From CAG-791 sp002390025 (GTDB taxonomy: Bacteria > Bacillota > Clostridia > Lachnospirales > Lachnospiraceae), in contig CAMNLR010000059.1 of NCBI GenBank assembly GCA_946543465.1, positions 1-29,725 of the forward strand: a stretch of DNA of 29,725 nucleotides, in the 5' to 3' direction. Positions 7,143 through 14,086 of this stretch are shown piece by piece. A program made the translations under genes and the position numbers. Under the pieces are notes generated by a model. It did not search any database. It saw only the letters and a program-made list of their open reading frames with translations, and was not told the DNA's origin. Each line of letters opens with the position of its first letter. The stretch's first letter is position 1.

Positions 7143-8681
7143 TTACTCGTCCTCGAGGGAGTGAGATTTGCGGACCAGGACCTTCTGCTCGTATACGGAG
7201 AAGACGTCGTCGACGAACTTCCTGTCGGGAGAAGGAGTAACTGCGCTGACGATCGGGACAATGATCAGGCCTGCGATCATGGCGAAGGCACCGGCGTTGA
7301 TGGGGGACTTGATGAAGTGCAGGAACATGTTGGAAACAGTGATGCCTACACCTGCGATGTAGCTGGCCCATACAGCGGCTGTGCTGATCCGTTTGGAGTA
7401 CAGACCGTACATGAAGGGGGCCAGGAATGCGCCTGCCAGTGCGCCCCAGGAAATACCCATCAGCTGAGCGATGAAGGTGGGCGGATTGAGTGCGATGACG
7501 ACGGAGAGGATGATGAAGAAGGCGACCAGGGCGCGCATGACGACGAGCTGGGTCTTCTCAGTCATATCCTTTACGACAGTCTCTTTGAGAAAGTCCAGGG
7601 TCAGGGTGGAACTCGAGGTGAGGACCAGCGAAGAGAGCGTGGACATGGAAGCCGACAGTACCAGGACGATGACGATGCCGATCAGAAGATCGGGCAGGGT
7701 GGAGAGCATCTGGGGGACGATGGAGTCGTATGCAATCGTTCCGTCTGCCTTGTAGATCTCGGGGCAGTCGAAGAGACGTCCGAAACCGCCGAGGAAGTAG
7801 CAGCCGCCGGCCACGATCACTGCGAAGAAAGTGGAGACGATGGTACCGGTCTGAACGGCTTTTTCATCTCTGATGGCATAGAACTTGTGCACCATCTGGG
7901 GAAGGCCCCAGGTACCCAGGGATGTCAGGATGACAACGCCCAGAAGGTTGAGAGGGTCGGGACCGAAGAAGCTGGCCAGCAGGCCCTGGCTTCCCTGAAG
8001 GGCGGGAACCGCGACATCGTCTGCGGGGATCAGGGACAGCTCGTGGATGGCGTTCAGGAATCCGCCGTTGTTCTTGAGAACGGCCAGGATGACTGCTGTG
8101 ATACCGAAGAGCATGATGATGCCCTGAATGAAGTCATTGAGTGCGGTGGCCATGTATCCGCCGACGATGACGTATACGCCGGTCAGGACTGCCATGACGA
8201 TCAGGCATACCTCGTAGGGAATATTGAAGGCCATTCCGAACAGACGGGAAAGACCATTGTAGATCGAAGCGGTGTAGGGGACCAGGAAGATGAAGGCGAT
8301 GACGCTGCCTGCAATCTGCAGGGGCTTGGACTGGAAGCGCTTGCCGAAGAAGTCGGGCATTGTGCGGGAGTCCAGCTTCTGGGTCATGACGCGGGTGCGT
8401 CTGCCCAGGATCAGCCATGCCAGAAGGGAGCCGATGAAAGCATTTCCAAGTCCGATCCATGTTGAGGAGAGACCGTATTTCCATCCGAACTGTCCTGCAT
8501 ATCCTACGAAAACGACCGAAGAGAAATAGGAGGTTCCGTACGCGAAGGCGGTGATCCAGGGTCCGACCTCACGGCCGCCCAGGACGTAATCAGTGACGCT
8601 TCCGGCTTTTCTGCGGCTATAGAAGCCGACGCCGATCATGACACTGAAGAATATCAGGAGCAGCAGGATTTTAAGAAACAT
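7143..8681 (-). CDS. Sodium:solute symporter (SSS family)
   Basis: A 512-residue polytopic membrane protein of the SSS family (PutP/PanF-like). Hydrophobic segments run throughout, and family landmarks include the N-terminal VTDYVLGGREVGPWITAFAYG region, which precedes and includes TM2 and the sodium/substrate-binding area, and the conserved IVGGYMATALNDFIQG. It should couple sodium entry to uptake of an organic solute, but the substrate cannot be read from sequence. I chose the ATG at 8681 because a GGAGG lies 8 bases upstream. A TTG at 8696 would overlap that ribosome site. It stands alone on the minus strand with its own strong promoter and a repeat array in the early leader. The short C-terminal tail is charged. 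Confidence 0.88.
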   Translation of the reverse strand: MFLKILLLLIFFSVMIGVGFYSRRKAGSVTDYVLGGREVGPWITAFAYGTSYFSSVVFVGYAGQFGWKYGLSSTWIGLGNAFIGSLLAWLILGRRTRVMTQKLDSRTMPDFFGKRFQSKPLQIAGSVIAFIFLVPYTASIYNGLSRLFGMAFNIPYEVCLIVMAVLTGVYVIVGGYMATALNDFIQGIIMLFGITAVILAVLKNNGGFLNAIHELSLIPADDVAVPALQGSQGLLASFFGPDPLNLLGVVILTSLGTWGLPQMVHKFYAIRDEKAVQTGTIVSTFFAVIVAGGCYFLGGFGRLFDCPEIYKADGTIAYDSIVPQMLSTLPDLLIGIVIVLVLSASMSTLSSLVLTSSSTLTLDFLKETVVKDMTEKTQLVVMRALVAFFIILSVVIALNPPTFIAQLMGISWGALAGAFLAPFMYGLYSKRISTAAVWASYIAGVGITVSNMFLHFIKSPINAGAFAMIAGLIIVPIVSAVTPSPDRKFVDDVFSVYEQKVLVRKSHSLEDE

Positions 8682-8751
8682 GACTTTTTCCTCCAAAAAA
8701 TAAAAAATGAATAATGGTGCTGTGGTCCTGCAGAGCAGGCTGCTTTCGCAC

Positions 8752-8782
8752 TTAAACGCTTAAACGCTTAAACGCTTTAAAG
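8752..8782. repeat. Tandem 8-bp repeats (TTAAACGC x3 plus a partial unit) in the symporter leader
   Basis: TTAAACGC occurs three times head to tail at 8752-8759, 8760-8767 and 8768-8775, followed by a related TTTAAAG. Read on the minus strand, the array lies about 12-42 bases downstream of the promoter -10 box, roughly +5 to +35 of the symporter transcript. This position suits a repressor or roadblock site. Confidence 0.75.
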
Positions 8783-8793
8783 TTCTGAAGCGT

Positions 8794-8822
8794 ATTAAAA
8801 CATAATCTTTTTGGCTTGTCAA
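8794..8822 (-). promoter_or_regulatory. Sigma-A type promoter of the symporter gene
   Basis: On the minus strand, TTGACA (8817-8822) is followed by a 17-bp spacer and TTTAAT (8794-8799), a near-consensus promoter. It sits about 113 bp ahead of the ATG at 8681 and immediately upstream of the 8-bp repeat array. Confidence 0.8.
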
Positions 8823-8952
8823 TACCGGTTTTTCAAAAAAGTCGGGACACAGGTCCGGGGGATCGTCTCAGCTTCAAAAGATCACACCGGGGCACACCCC
8901 CGGAGGTAAAAACCAAACTTCTTATAATTCTGTGAAAAATTGCGCCCGCGGG

Positions 8953-8981
8953 TTGAGAATCACAGGTATAATCGTTATAAT
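8953..8981 (+). promoter_or_regulatory. Sigma-A type promoter ahead of the LCP gene
   Basis: TTGAGA (8953-8958), a 17-bp spacer and TATAAT (8976-8981). Transcription from here would give a leader of about 160 nt before the ATG at 9149. The leader contains a weak stem ending in seven T (9031-9037) and a perfect 6-bp hairpin, CAAGGC/GCCTTG, near 9094-9111. Confidence 0.65.
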
Positions 8982-9148
8982 CCATTCACTGAAAGGACTC
9001 TCAGTCATCTGCAAAGATGATGGAAAAGTCTTTTTTTGTAGTTTCGCAAGAGAGAATCCTGAGAAATGTGTACTGAAAAAAGAACACGGATTCAAGGCGG
9101 GACAGCCTTGGCGGCCCCGCTTTTTGACAGAACAGACAGGTGTATAAT

Positions 9149-10549
9149 ATGAATGATGACAGATACAGCAGAGAAAGACGCGGCTATGAAAGAGGCGGGG
9201 GCGCCGAATACCGCTGCGGTCTTTCCTATGAACAGGAATATGACGATGAATACTGGGAGGACGAGGAGGACTACGAGGAGTACGCCCGTTCCATGGACCG
9301 GGAATACGGGATCGGCGATTCCCGCCGTGAGAGTGCCCGCTCCGCCGCCGGAGGCCGCCCGGAACAGAGACGCACAGGCAGCGGGAGAAGAGGCGGTTCT
9401 CCTGCCGGGGCAGGCGGCAGACGCAGTTCCGCTCCCGCCGGAAACGGGAAGGGGACCCCTGCGCCCAAGAACAAAAAGCGCAGAAAGAAGAGCGGTGTAC
9501 TGGGGATCATCCTTCGCCTGATCATCATTTTCCTTCTGATCCTGGTGATCGCGGGAGGCTTCCTCTATTACAAAATGAGAGACACCCTGGAAGTCCTTGA
9601 GATGAACAGGGTGGATTCCGTAGACCTCGAGGCCCAGCTCTACGACAGCATAAACTACCGCGCCAAAAACGATAAAAAGATGAAGGGCTTTAAAAATATC
9701 GCCCTGTTCGGCGTGGACTCCCGTTCCGGCGATCTGCTGGACGGAGACAACCGCAGTGATACGATCATGATCGCTTCCATCAATGAAAAGACGGGCGAGA
9801 TCCATCTGGTCTCGGTCTACCGCGACACGGTTCTGGACGTGGGAGACGAGTACTATACGAAGGCGAACACAGCATATGCCCTGGGCGGACCTGCGCAGGC
9901 CATCGCCATGCTCAACAGGAATCTGGACCTGAATATCCTGGACTTTGTGACTGTCGGATTTGAGGGGCTTGCTCATACCATCGATGCTCTGGGAGGCATT
10001 GAGATCGAGATCGACGAAGAAGAGCGGGAGTACCTCAACCAGTATGTACACGATATGCATATAGAACTGGGGACAGACGAGACTCCTGTCGAACAATCGG
10101 GTCTGGTCACGCTCACAGGCATCCAGGCGACAGCCTACAGCAGGATCCGCTACACTGCAGGCGATGATTTCAGGCGCGCAGAGAGACAGCGCACGGTGCT
10201 GGAAAAGACACTTGAGAAGGCCAGGGGCGCTTCGCCCACTACGCTGATCGATGTCGCCAATAACGTGGTCGGCGATATGGCAACCTCTCTTTCCTCCCGT
10301 GAGATCGTCAGTATGATCCTTATGGCACCCAAGCTGAATCTGGCGGATACAGGGGGGATTCCTCAGGAGGATCTGAGGGACTTCACGACGATCGAGGCGG
10401 GCTCGGCAGTCATGCCGGTCACGCTCTCGGACAATTCGACCTGGCTTCATCAGTTCCTCTTTGACGATGATGTCTATAAACCTTCCGAGGAAGTGGAGCT
10501 GAGAAGCAGCTGGATCATGAACAATCTGCCCCAGGGCGTATATTACTGA
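9149..10549 (+). CDS. LytR-CpsA-Psr (LCP) family cell-wall glycopolymer ligase
   Basis: A 466-residue type II membrane protein. The cytoplasmic N terminus (1 to about 113) is Arg/Gly-rich with an acidic Tyr/Glu stretch and ends in a basic KKRRKK run. One membrane helix spans about 116-141. The extracellular LCP domain begins near 183 with NIALFGVDSR, followed by NRSDTIMIASI and HLVSVYRDT. These Arg and Asp residues bind the pyrophosphate of the lipid-linked donor. LCP enzymes transfer teichoic-acid-like or capsule polymers to peptidoglycan. A GTG at 9140 is possible, but the ATG at 9149 has AGG eight bases upstream. The long disordered cytoplasmic tail is larger than in most LCP proteins and could be a phosphorylation or partner-binding region. 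Confidence 0.88.
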   Translation: MNDDRYSRERRGYERGGGAEYRCGLSYEQEYDDEYWEDEEDYEEYARSMDREYGIGDSRRESARSAAGGRPEQRRTGSGRRGGSPAGAGGRRSSAPAGNGKGTPAPKNKKRRKKSGVLGIILRLIIIFLLILVIAGGFLYYKMRDTLEVLEMNRVDSVDLEAQLYDSINYRAKNDKKMKGFKNIALFGVDSRSGDLLDGDNRSDTIMIASINEKTGEIHLVSVYRDTVLDVGDEYYTKANTAYALGGPAQAIAMLNRNLDLNILDFVTVGFEGLAHTIDALGGIEIEIDEEEREYLNQYVHDMHIELGTDETPVEQSGLVTLTGIQATAYSRIRYTAGDDFRRAERQRTVLEKTLEKARGASPTTLIDVANNVVGDMATSLSSREIVSMILMAPKLNLADTGGIPQEDLRDFTTIEAGSAVMPVTLSDNSTWLHQFLFDDDVYKPSEEVELRSSWIMNNLPQGVYY

Positions 10550-10656
10550 TGTATATATATTACTGACATTTATTAATGAGCAGAGAGATCCTGCGATGAT
10601 ACTTATCTTCGAAGGGAAGGCACTTACAATTACGATTGGAACAGGAGACAGGCAGA

Positions 10657-11025
10657 ATGGACATCAGGAGGTTTTATGAATTGACGGGCGGCGATTATGA
10701 CGCCGCAATACAGCGTTTCATGGCGGAAAGCCGGCTGGAAAAATTCACCCGCATGTTTGAACAGGACCCAAGTTACGGAGAACTGGAATCATCGCTGGCG
10801 GCGGACAACCTGAAAGAGGCCTTCCGCGCAGCCCATACTCTCAAGGGGGTGTGCCTGAATCTGAGCTTTACAGGATTATCTCAATCCGCCGATGCGGTCA
10901 CGGAGCTGCTCCGCCATGCAGACGCCGACAGACCCCACTGCCTGGAGCAGGTGAACCTCTGCATGGAGACGCTCCGCGGGCGATATAAAGAGGTGATTGC
11001 CGCCATCAGGGAGCTGGATTCCTGA
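10657..11025 (+). CDS. HPt (histidine phosphotransfer) domain protein
   Basis: A 122-residue single-domain protein. The HPt signature AAHTLKGVCLNL places the candidate phospho-accepting histidine at H60, within a predicted four-helix bundle. Residues before it (FMAESRLEKFTRMFEQDP) and after it (LSQSADAVTELLRHA) fit the amphipathic helices of the family. Such proteins relay phosphate between receiver domains in multistep phosphorelays. No histidine kinase or response regulator is in the window, so the partners are unknown. The ATG at 10657 has AGGAG nine bases upstream; a TTG at 10636 is less likely. It lies 107 bp after the LCP gene and could share its transcript. Its stop codon is the first base triplet of a dispersed repeat. 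Confidence 0.83.
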   Translation: MDIRRFYELTGGDYDAAIQRFMAESRLEKFTRMFEQDPSYGELESSLAADNLKEAFRAAHTLKGVCLNLSFTGLSQSADAVTELLRHADADRPHCLEQVNLCMETLRGRYKEVIAAIRELDS

Positions 11026-11102
11026 GCAGCCGGAGGCTGCGAACCAGTCGGCAAGGCGAATTGCGTTCCGACCGAACCCACAACCGTTCGAAAAAAAACT
11101 GC
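11023..11102. repeat. Dispersed intergenic repeat family 1, copy A
   Basis: Starts with the TGA stop of the HPt gene and runs TGAGCAGCC ... GGCTGCGAACCAGTCGGCA ... CGAATTGCG ... CCGAACCCACAACCGTTCG, then an A-run and ACTGC. Copies B (18242) and C (18703) share the same ordered blocks. The GCAGCC/GGCTGC part can form a small hairpin, so it may act in the transcript 3' end. Confidence 0.7.
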
Positions 11103-11180
11103 AAGTCCCGCTTTTCATATATTTTTTATATTGTTCCTGCTGCCTCTCCCCACAAATCTAAAAAATGTATAAAATTCCCG

Positions 11181-11208
11181 TTGTGGTTTTGAGAGAATCT
11201 GCTACAAT
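11181..11208 (+). promoter_or_regulatory. Possible promoter of mscL
   Basis: TACAAT (11203-11208) carries an extended -10 TGC just upstream. A weak -35 (TTGTGG, 11181-11186) is spaced by 16 bp. It would give a leader of about 135 nt before the mscL ATG. Confidence 0.4.
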
Positions 11209-11350
11209 AAGAGACAGATGCAGATTGCACCAGGTAACAATGTACGACATTGCGGGAAAAGCGGGGACGCCGCTCTGTGCAAGAGCAGGAGACCTGCACA
11301 TTTTCAGATTGTGTATACCGCGGTGTCAGATACAGAAAAGAGGTAAGCAG

Positions 11351-11782
11351 ATGAAGAGTTTTATGAAGGAATTCAAAGAGTTTATCAGCCGTGGTAATGT
11401 TATGGACATGGCAGTAGGTATCATGATTGGCGGAGCTTTCACCGCAATCGTTACCTCTCTTGTCGAAGACATTATCAGCCCGATCCTGGGTCTGTTCGGC
11501 GGCTTGAATTTTGACAAGCTCAGTGTCACACTTCTCGGCGAAGTCACACTGAACTACGGCAAATTCATCACCGCAGTAATCAACTTCCTGATCATGGCTT
11601 TCATCCTGTTCTCGATCATCAAAGCGATGAATACAGCAGCAGGTAAGCTTAAGAAGGAAGAAGAGGAAGCAGCTCCCACCACCAAGATGTGCCCTTACTG
11701 CAGGAGCGAGGATGTTCCGCTTGAGGCAACAAGGTGCCCTCACTGCACATCCCAGCTTGAGACTCAGCAGCAGGCAGGCTGA
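11351..11782 (+). CDS. mscL: Large-conductance mechanosensitive channel MscL with C-terminal zinc ribbon
   Basis: A 143-residue protein starting at an ATG preceded by AGAGGT. MKSFMKEFKEFISRGNVMDMAVGIMIGGAF is the classic MscL N-terminal helix and TM1 start. A second membrane helix (ITAVINFLIMAFILFSIIKAM) follows a short periplasmic loop, then a charged KLKKEEEEA helix. The channel opens under membrane tension to release solutes on osmotic downshock. After the usual C-terminal helix there is an extra CPYC-x12-CPHC zinc-ribbon motif (about residues 115-134), absent from the E. coli protein. That ribbon would hang at the cytoplasmic mouth of the pentamer. The gene has its own possible promoter, and a terminator-like hairpin lies downstream. 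Confidence 0.93.
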   Translation: MKSFMKEFKEFISRGNVMDMAVGIMIGGAFTAIVTSLVEDIISPILGLFGGLNFDKLSVTLLGEVTLNYGKFITAVINFLIMAFILFSIIKAMNTAAGKLKKEEEEAAPTTKMCPYCRSEDVPLEATRCPHCTSQLETQQQAG

Positions 11783-11869
11783 AAAAGCGCGTGATATACT
11801 GAATATAGAATTGTTCTGAGAACGGAGGGGCAGATGACCTGAGGCAGATGCCCTGCGATCGCGGACAGA

Positions 11870-11904
11870 CAGGGGCGGAGGCAGATGTCTCCGCCCTGAT
11901 TTTT
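11870..11904 (+). terminator. Intrinsic terminator between mscL and the decarboxylase gene
   Basis: CAGGGGCGGAG (11870-11880) pairs with CTCCGCCCTG (11889-11898) with one bulged G around an 8-nt loop, followed by TTTTT (11900-11904). The next gene's AGGAG starts only two bases later (11906), so this could end the mscL transcript or act as an attenuator for the decarboxylase. Confidence 0.7.
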
Positions 11905-11920
11905 CAGGAGAGGATGCCAG

Positions 11921-13465
11921 ATGCAGGAATGGATGGAGAAAACCTGTCCCCGGGACGGCAATACAGAAGAGGGCGGCCGGCATATTTTACAGACCCGGCT
12001 GGAGGAATATGCGGCACAGGGGCTGTATCCCTTTCATATGCCGGGACATAAAAGGCGTGTAGAACCCGCTCCGGGACTGCCCGCCGCCTGGGATGTGACC
12101 GAGGTCCCCGGCACGGATGACCTGCATGATGCATCCGGGATCCTGCAGGAAGCCATGAGCCGCACGGCGCAGCTGTGGGGCGCGGACAGGACCTGGTATC
12201 TGGTCAATGGCAGTACCTGCGGACTTCTGGCGGGCATAAGGGCGCTGGCGGGACGGAACAGCTCGGTGATCTGTGCGCGCAACTGTCACAAGGCGGTCTA
12301 CCATGCGCTGGAACTTTCCGGCTGTCATGTGCACTGGATCATGCCCCCCGTTGATCCCGACTGGGGAATCTGCGGCTCCATCACGGCAGTACAGGTCGCG
12401 GACCGGATCCGCAGGCACCCTTCCGTGAAAGCGGTCATCCTGACCAGCCCGACCTATGAAGGTGTTCTTTCGGATATCGAGGGGATCTGCAGGATCTGCC
12501 ATGCCCGCAATATTCCTGTCCTGGTGGACGAGGCACACGGCGCACATCTGCTCCCCATGTCCCGGGAGGCGGGATTTCCTGCCGGAGCCCTGGCCTGCGG
12601 CGCAGATATTGTAGTGCAGAGTCCCCACAAGACCCTGCCCAGCCTGACCCAGACTGCCCTTCTGCACCTGCAGGGGAATCTGGTCGACCCCGCTCTGATC
12701 GAGGATGAACTGGATATTTTTGAGACCAGTTCCCCGTCCTACCCGCTGATGGCCTCTCTGGACGGCTGTACCGGTATCCTGAGGGAAGAGGGGAGAGAAC
12801 TTTTTGACAAGTGGGCTGCGGGGCTCGGCCGGTTTGACGCCAGGGTGCGCTCCCTGCAGAAAATCCGCGTCCTCCGCCGCACATTGTCTGCCGGCGGGGA
12901 AAGGGGATCTTCCGCCATCCCGGAGGGCTTCTATGATCCCGGCAAGATCCTGATAGACGCGGGGCCTGTCGGTATGACGGGGGCGCAGCTGGCCCTGATT
13001 CTGCGCAGGGAGTGGAAAATGGAGACGGAGATGTCACAGGGAAATCTCCTGCTGGCCATGACCAGTCTGTGCGACGAGGAAGATGCCACGGACAGGCTGG
13101 CGGATGCCCTCATCGGGATCGAAGCGTCTGCGGAGGATCCTGTGCAGGGGAGGACAAGGGAATCCTCGGATCAGGACGGATCCGCAGCTTCCGGGATCAC
13201 ACAGGACCTGTCCCGCCTGCGCCCGGTCACCATGTGCAGCCTATGGGAGGCCTATTCCCAGGAGGCGGTCCGGGTTCCCGTCTGCGATGCGGCCGGGAGG
13301 ATCAGCGCGCGCTGTCTGTATTTTTATCCGCCGGGAATTCCCTTCCTCGCACCGGGGGAACTCATTACAGATGACATTCTCCGCCTGCTTGCGCAGGCCG
13401 GCAGAAGCGGCGGGACTGACTGCAGGGGCATTCGGGACGGAATGATCCTCTGCCTGCGCGAATAG
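11921..13465 (+). CDS. Orn/Lys/Arg decarboxylase family PLP enzyme
   Basis: A 514-residue fold-type I PLP enzyme. Landmarks: YPFHMPGHKR at about 36-45, PGTDDLHDASGIL at 63-75, VNGSTCGLLAG at 95-105 (PLP phosphate region), VDEAHGAH at 202-209 (cofactor-binding Asp and stacking residue), and SPHKTLPSLTQ at 234-244, where K237 should form the Schiff base. A shorter C-terminal domain follows. Family members decarboxylate ornithine, lysine or arginine to polyamines or cadaverine, but many Clostridia carry such 'SpeA-like' homologues of unproven substrate. It lacks the N-terminal wing domain of the acid-inducible E. coli enzymes. AGGAG lies 10 bases before the ATG. It stands as a single gene between mscL and the SCIFF locus. 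Confidence 0.88.
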   Translation: MQEWMEKTCPRDGNTEEGGRHILQTRLEEYAAQGLYPFHMPGHKRRVEPAPGLPAAWDVTEVPGTDDLHDASGILQEAMSRTAQLWGADRTWYLVNGSTCGLLAGIRALAGRNSSVICARNCHKAVYHALELSGCHVHWIMPPVDPDWGICGSITAVQVADRIRRHPSVKAVILTSPTYEGVLSDIEGICRICHARNIPVLVDEAHGAHLLPMSREAGFPAGALACGADIVVQSPHKTLPSLTQTALLHLQGNLVDPALIEDELDIFETSSPSYPLMASLDGCTGILREEGRELFDKWAAGLGRFDARVRSLQKIRVLRRTLSAGGERGSSAIPEGFYDPGKILIDAGPVGMTGAQLALILRREWKMETEMSQGNLLLAMTSLCDEEDATDRLADALIGIEASAEDPVQGRTRESSDQDGSAASGITQDLSRLRPVTMCSLWEAYSQEAVRVPVCDAAGRISARCLYFYPPGIPFLAPGELITDDILRLLAQAGRSGGTDCRGIRDGMILCLRE

Positions 13466-13496
13466 GAAAAAAGAGGGCGTGAACAGATCAGTAATT

Positions 13497-13531
13497 CTGT
13501 GCATGGCTCATTGCAAACGCGCAGATCTCAG
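13497..13531. repeat. Dispersed intergenic repeat family 2, copy 1 (just upstream of the scfA promoter)
   Basis: CTGTGCATGGCTCATTGC is followed by AAACGCGCAGATC and ends three bases before the scfA -35 box. The reverse complement of 18131-18159 matches 26 of the first 29 bases. Copy 2 at 13914-13934 shares the GCATGGCTCATTGC core. Confidence 0.75.
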
Positions 13532-13534
13532 GCG

Positions 13535-13563
13535 TTGACTTTTATGCCTGTAATCCATATAAT
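13535..13563 (+). promoter_or_regulatory. Sigma-A type promoter of scfA
   Basis: TTGACT (13535-13540), a 17-bp spacer and a perfect TATAAT (13558-13563). The predicted leader of about 119 nt contains several short inverted repeats (GGCGAAAGCC, GCACCGGTGC, GTCTGC/GCAGAC) before the AAAGGA site. High basal expression of the SCIFF peptide is expected. Confidence 0.82.
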
Positions 13564-13688
13564 AAGGCAAGGCGAAAGCCGTTTTAACACGAATGCACCG
13601 GTGCTGTGAGCCCGGATCTGTCTGCGTTCTGCGGCAGACGCGGCACAGAGCACACTTGGAAAACTTCATTTTCAGAAAGGACTTGATC

Positions 13689-13838
13689 ATGAAACATATC
13701 GTGACACTGAATACCCGTGATATGGCTAAGAGCGCTGTCAACGGCGGCTGCGGCGAGTGCCAGACTTCCTGCCAGAGCGCATGCAAGACCAGCTGCGGCG
13801 TTGCAAACCAGCCCTGCGAGAACAAGGACGCGGAGTAA
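13689..13838 (+). CDS. scfA: SCIFF peptide (six cysteines in forty-five residues), ranthipeptide precursor
   Basis: A 49-residue peptide with an AAAGGA site ahead of its ATG. The leader MKHIVTLNTRDMAKSA is the conserved SCIFF leader, and the core has six cysteines at 21, 24, 28, 32, 36 and 43, interspersed with Gly, Ser, Thr and Gln. In characterised SCIFF systems a radical SAM enzyme links cysteine sulfurs to carbons of other residues, forming gamma-thioether (ranthipeptide) bridges. The maturase scfB follows 248 bp downstream in the same direction. SCIFF is nearly universal in Clostridia, and its biological role is not settled (quorum or population signalling has been proposed). An in-frame upstream extension to 13593 exists but lacks a ribosome site and is not conserved in type. 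Confidence 0.96.
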   Translation: MKHIVTLNTRDMAKSAVNGGCGECQTSCQSACKTSCGVANQPCENKDAE

Positions 13839-13897
13839 TCCGGTTTACAGCCATCACTTCGCATGTTTGATGTATTCTGAACAAACGCATACTATGG

Positions 13898-13984
13898 GCC
13901 ATGCACTCGATGAGCGCATGGCTCATTGCGCGTTAAGAGACTGCAATGAGCGGCCGCTCCTGCCGCCTGCACGGGCGGCGGCAG
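13898..13984. other. Hairpin-rich spacer between scfA and scfB
   Basis: Three perfect inverted repeats occur in 87 bp: GCCATGC/GCATGGC (13898-13904, 13916-13922), GCTCATTGC/GCAATGAGC (13921-13929, 13943-13951) and CTGCCGCC/GGCGGCAG (13960-13967, 13977-13984). The first two overlap and exclude each other. None has a following T-run, so they may stabilise the scfA 3' end or reduce read-through into scfB rather than act as a simple terminator. Confidence 0.65.
13914..13934. repeat. Dispersed intergenic repeat family 2, copy 2 (between scfA and scfB)
   Basis: GCGCATGGCTCATTGCGCGTT shares the 14-bp core GCATGGCTCATTGC with copies 1 (13497) and 3 (18131, reverse). Here the core is also one arm of two overlapping hairpins. 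Confidence 0.6.
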
Positions 13985-14086
13985 CACGGCATGTAATTAG
14001 CATGTGATTTAAAAAAAGCAACAGATAAAAGTAACAGACGCAGTAAATTACTAAGATTTGATTATTTGGAAGCAGAGCAGAACTAT

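Noticed and set aside
7134..8465. 443-codon plus-strand frame over the symporter gene
   Set aside because: Very Asp/Glu/Gly/His-rich shadow of a hydrophobic protein on the minus strand; no ribosome site and no family resemblance.
8752..8782. CRISPR-like array
   Set aside because: The 8-bp units have no spacers and no cas genes are nearby; this is a simple tandem repeat next to a promoter.
8932..9147. Possible 71-codon gene ahead of the LCP gene
   Set aside because: Overlaps the LCP promoter and leader, lacks a ribosome site and has no recognisable features.
9124..9148. Promoter TTGACA/TATAAT immediately before the LCP start codon
   Set aside because: The spacer is only 13 bp and the -10 would touch the start codon; the promoter at 8953 with a 17-bp spacer is more credible.
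13593..13688. N-terminal extension of the SCIFF peptide
   Set aside because: The AAAGGA site and the conserved MKHIVTLNT leader fix the start at 13689.
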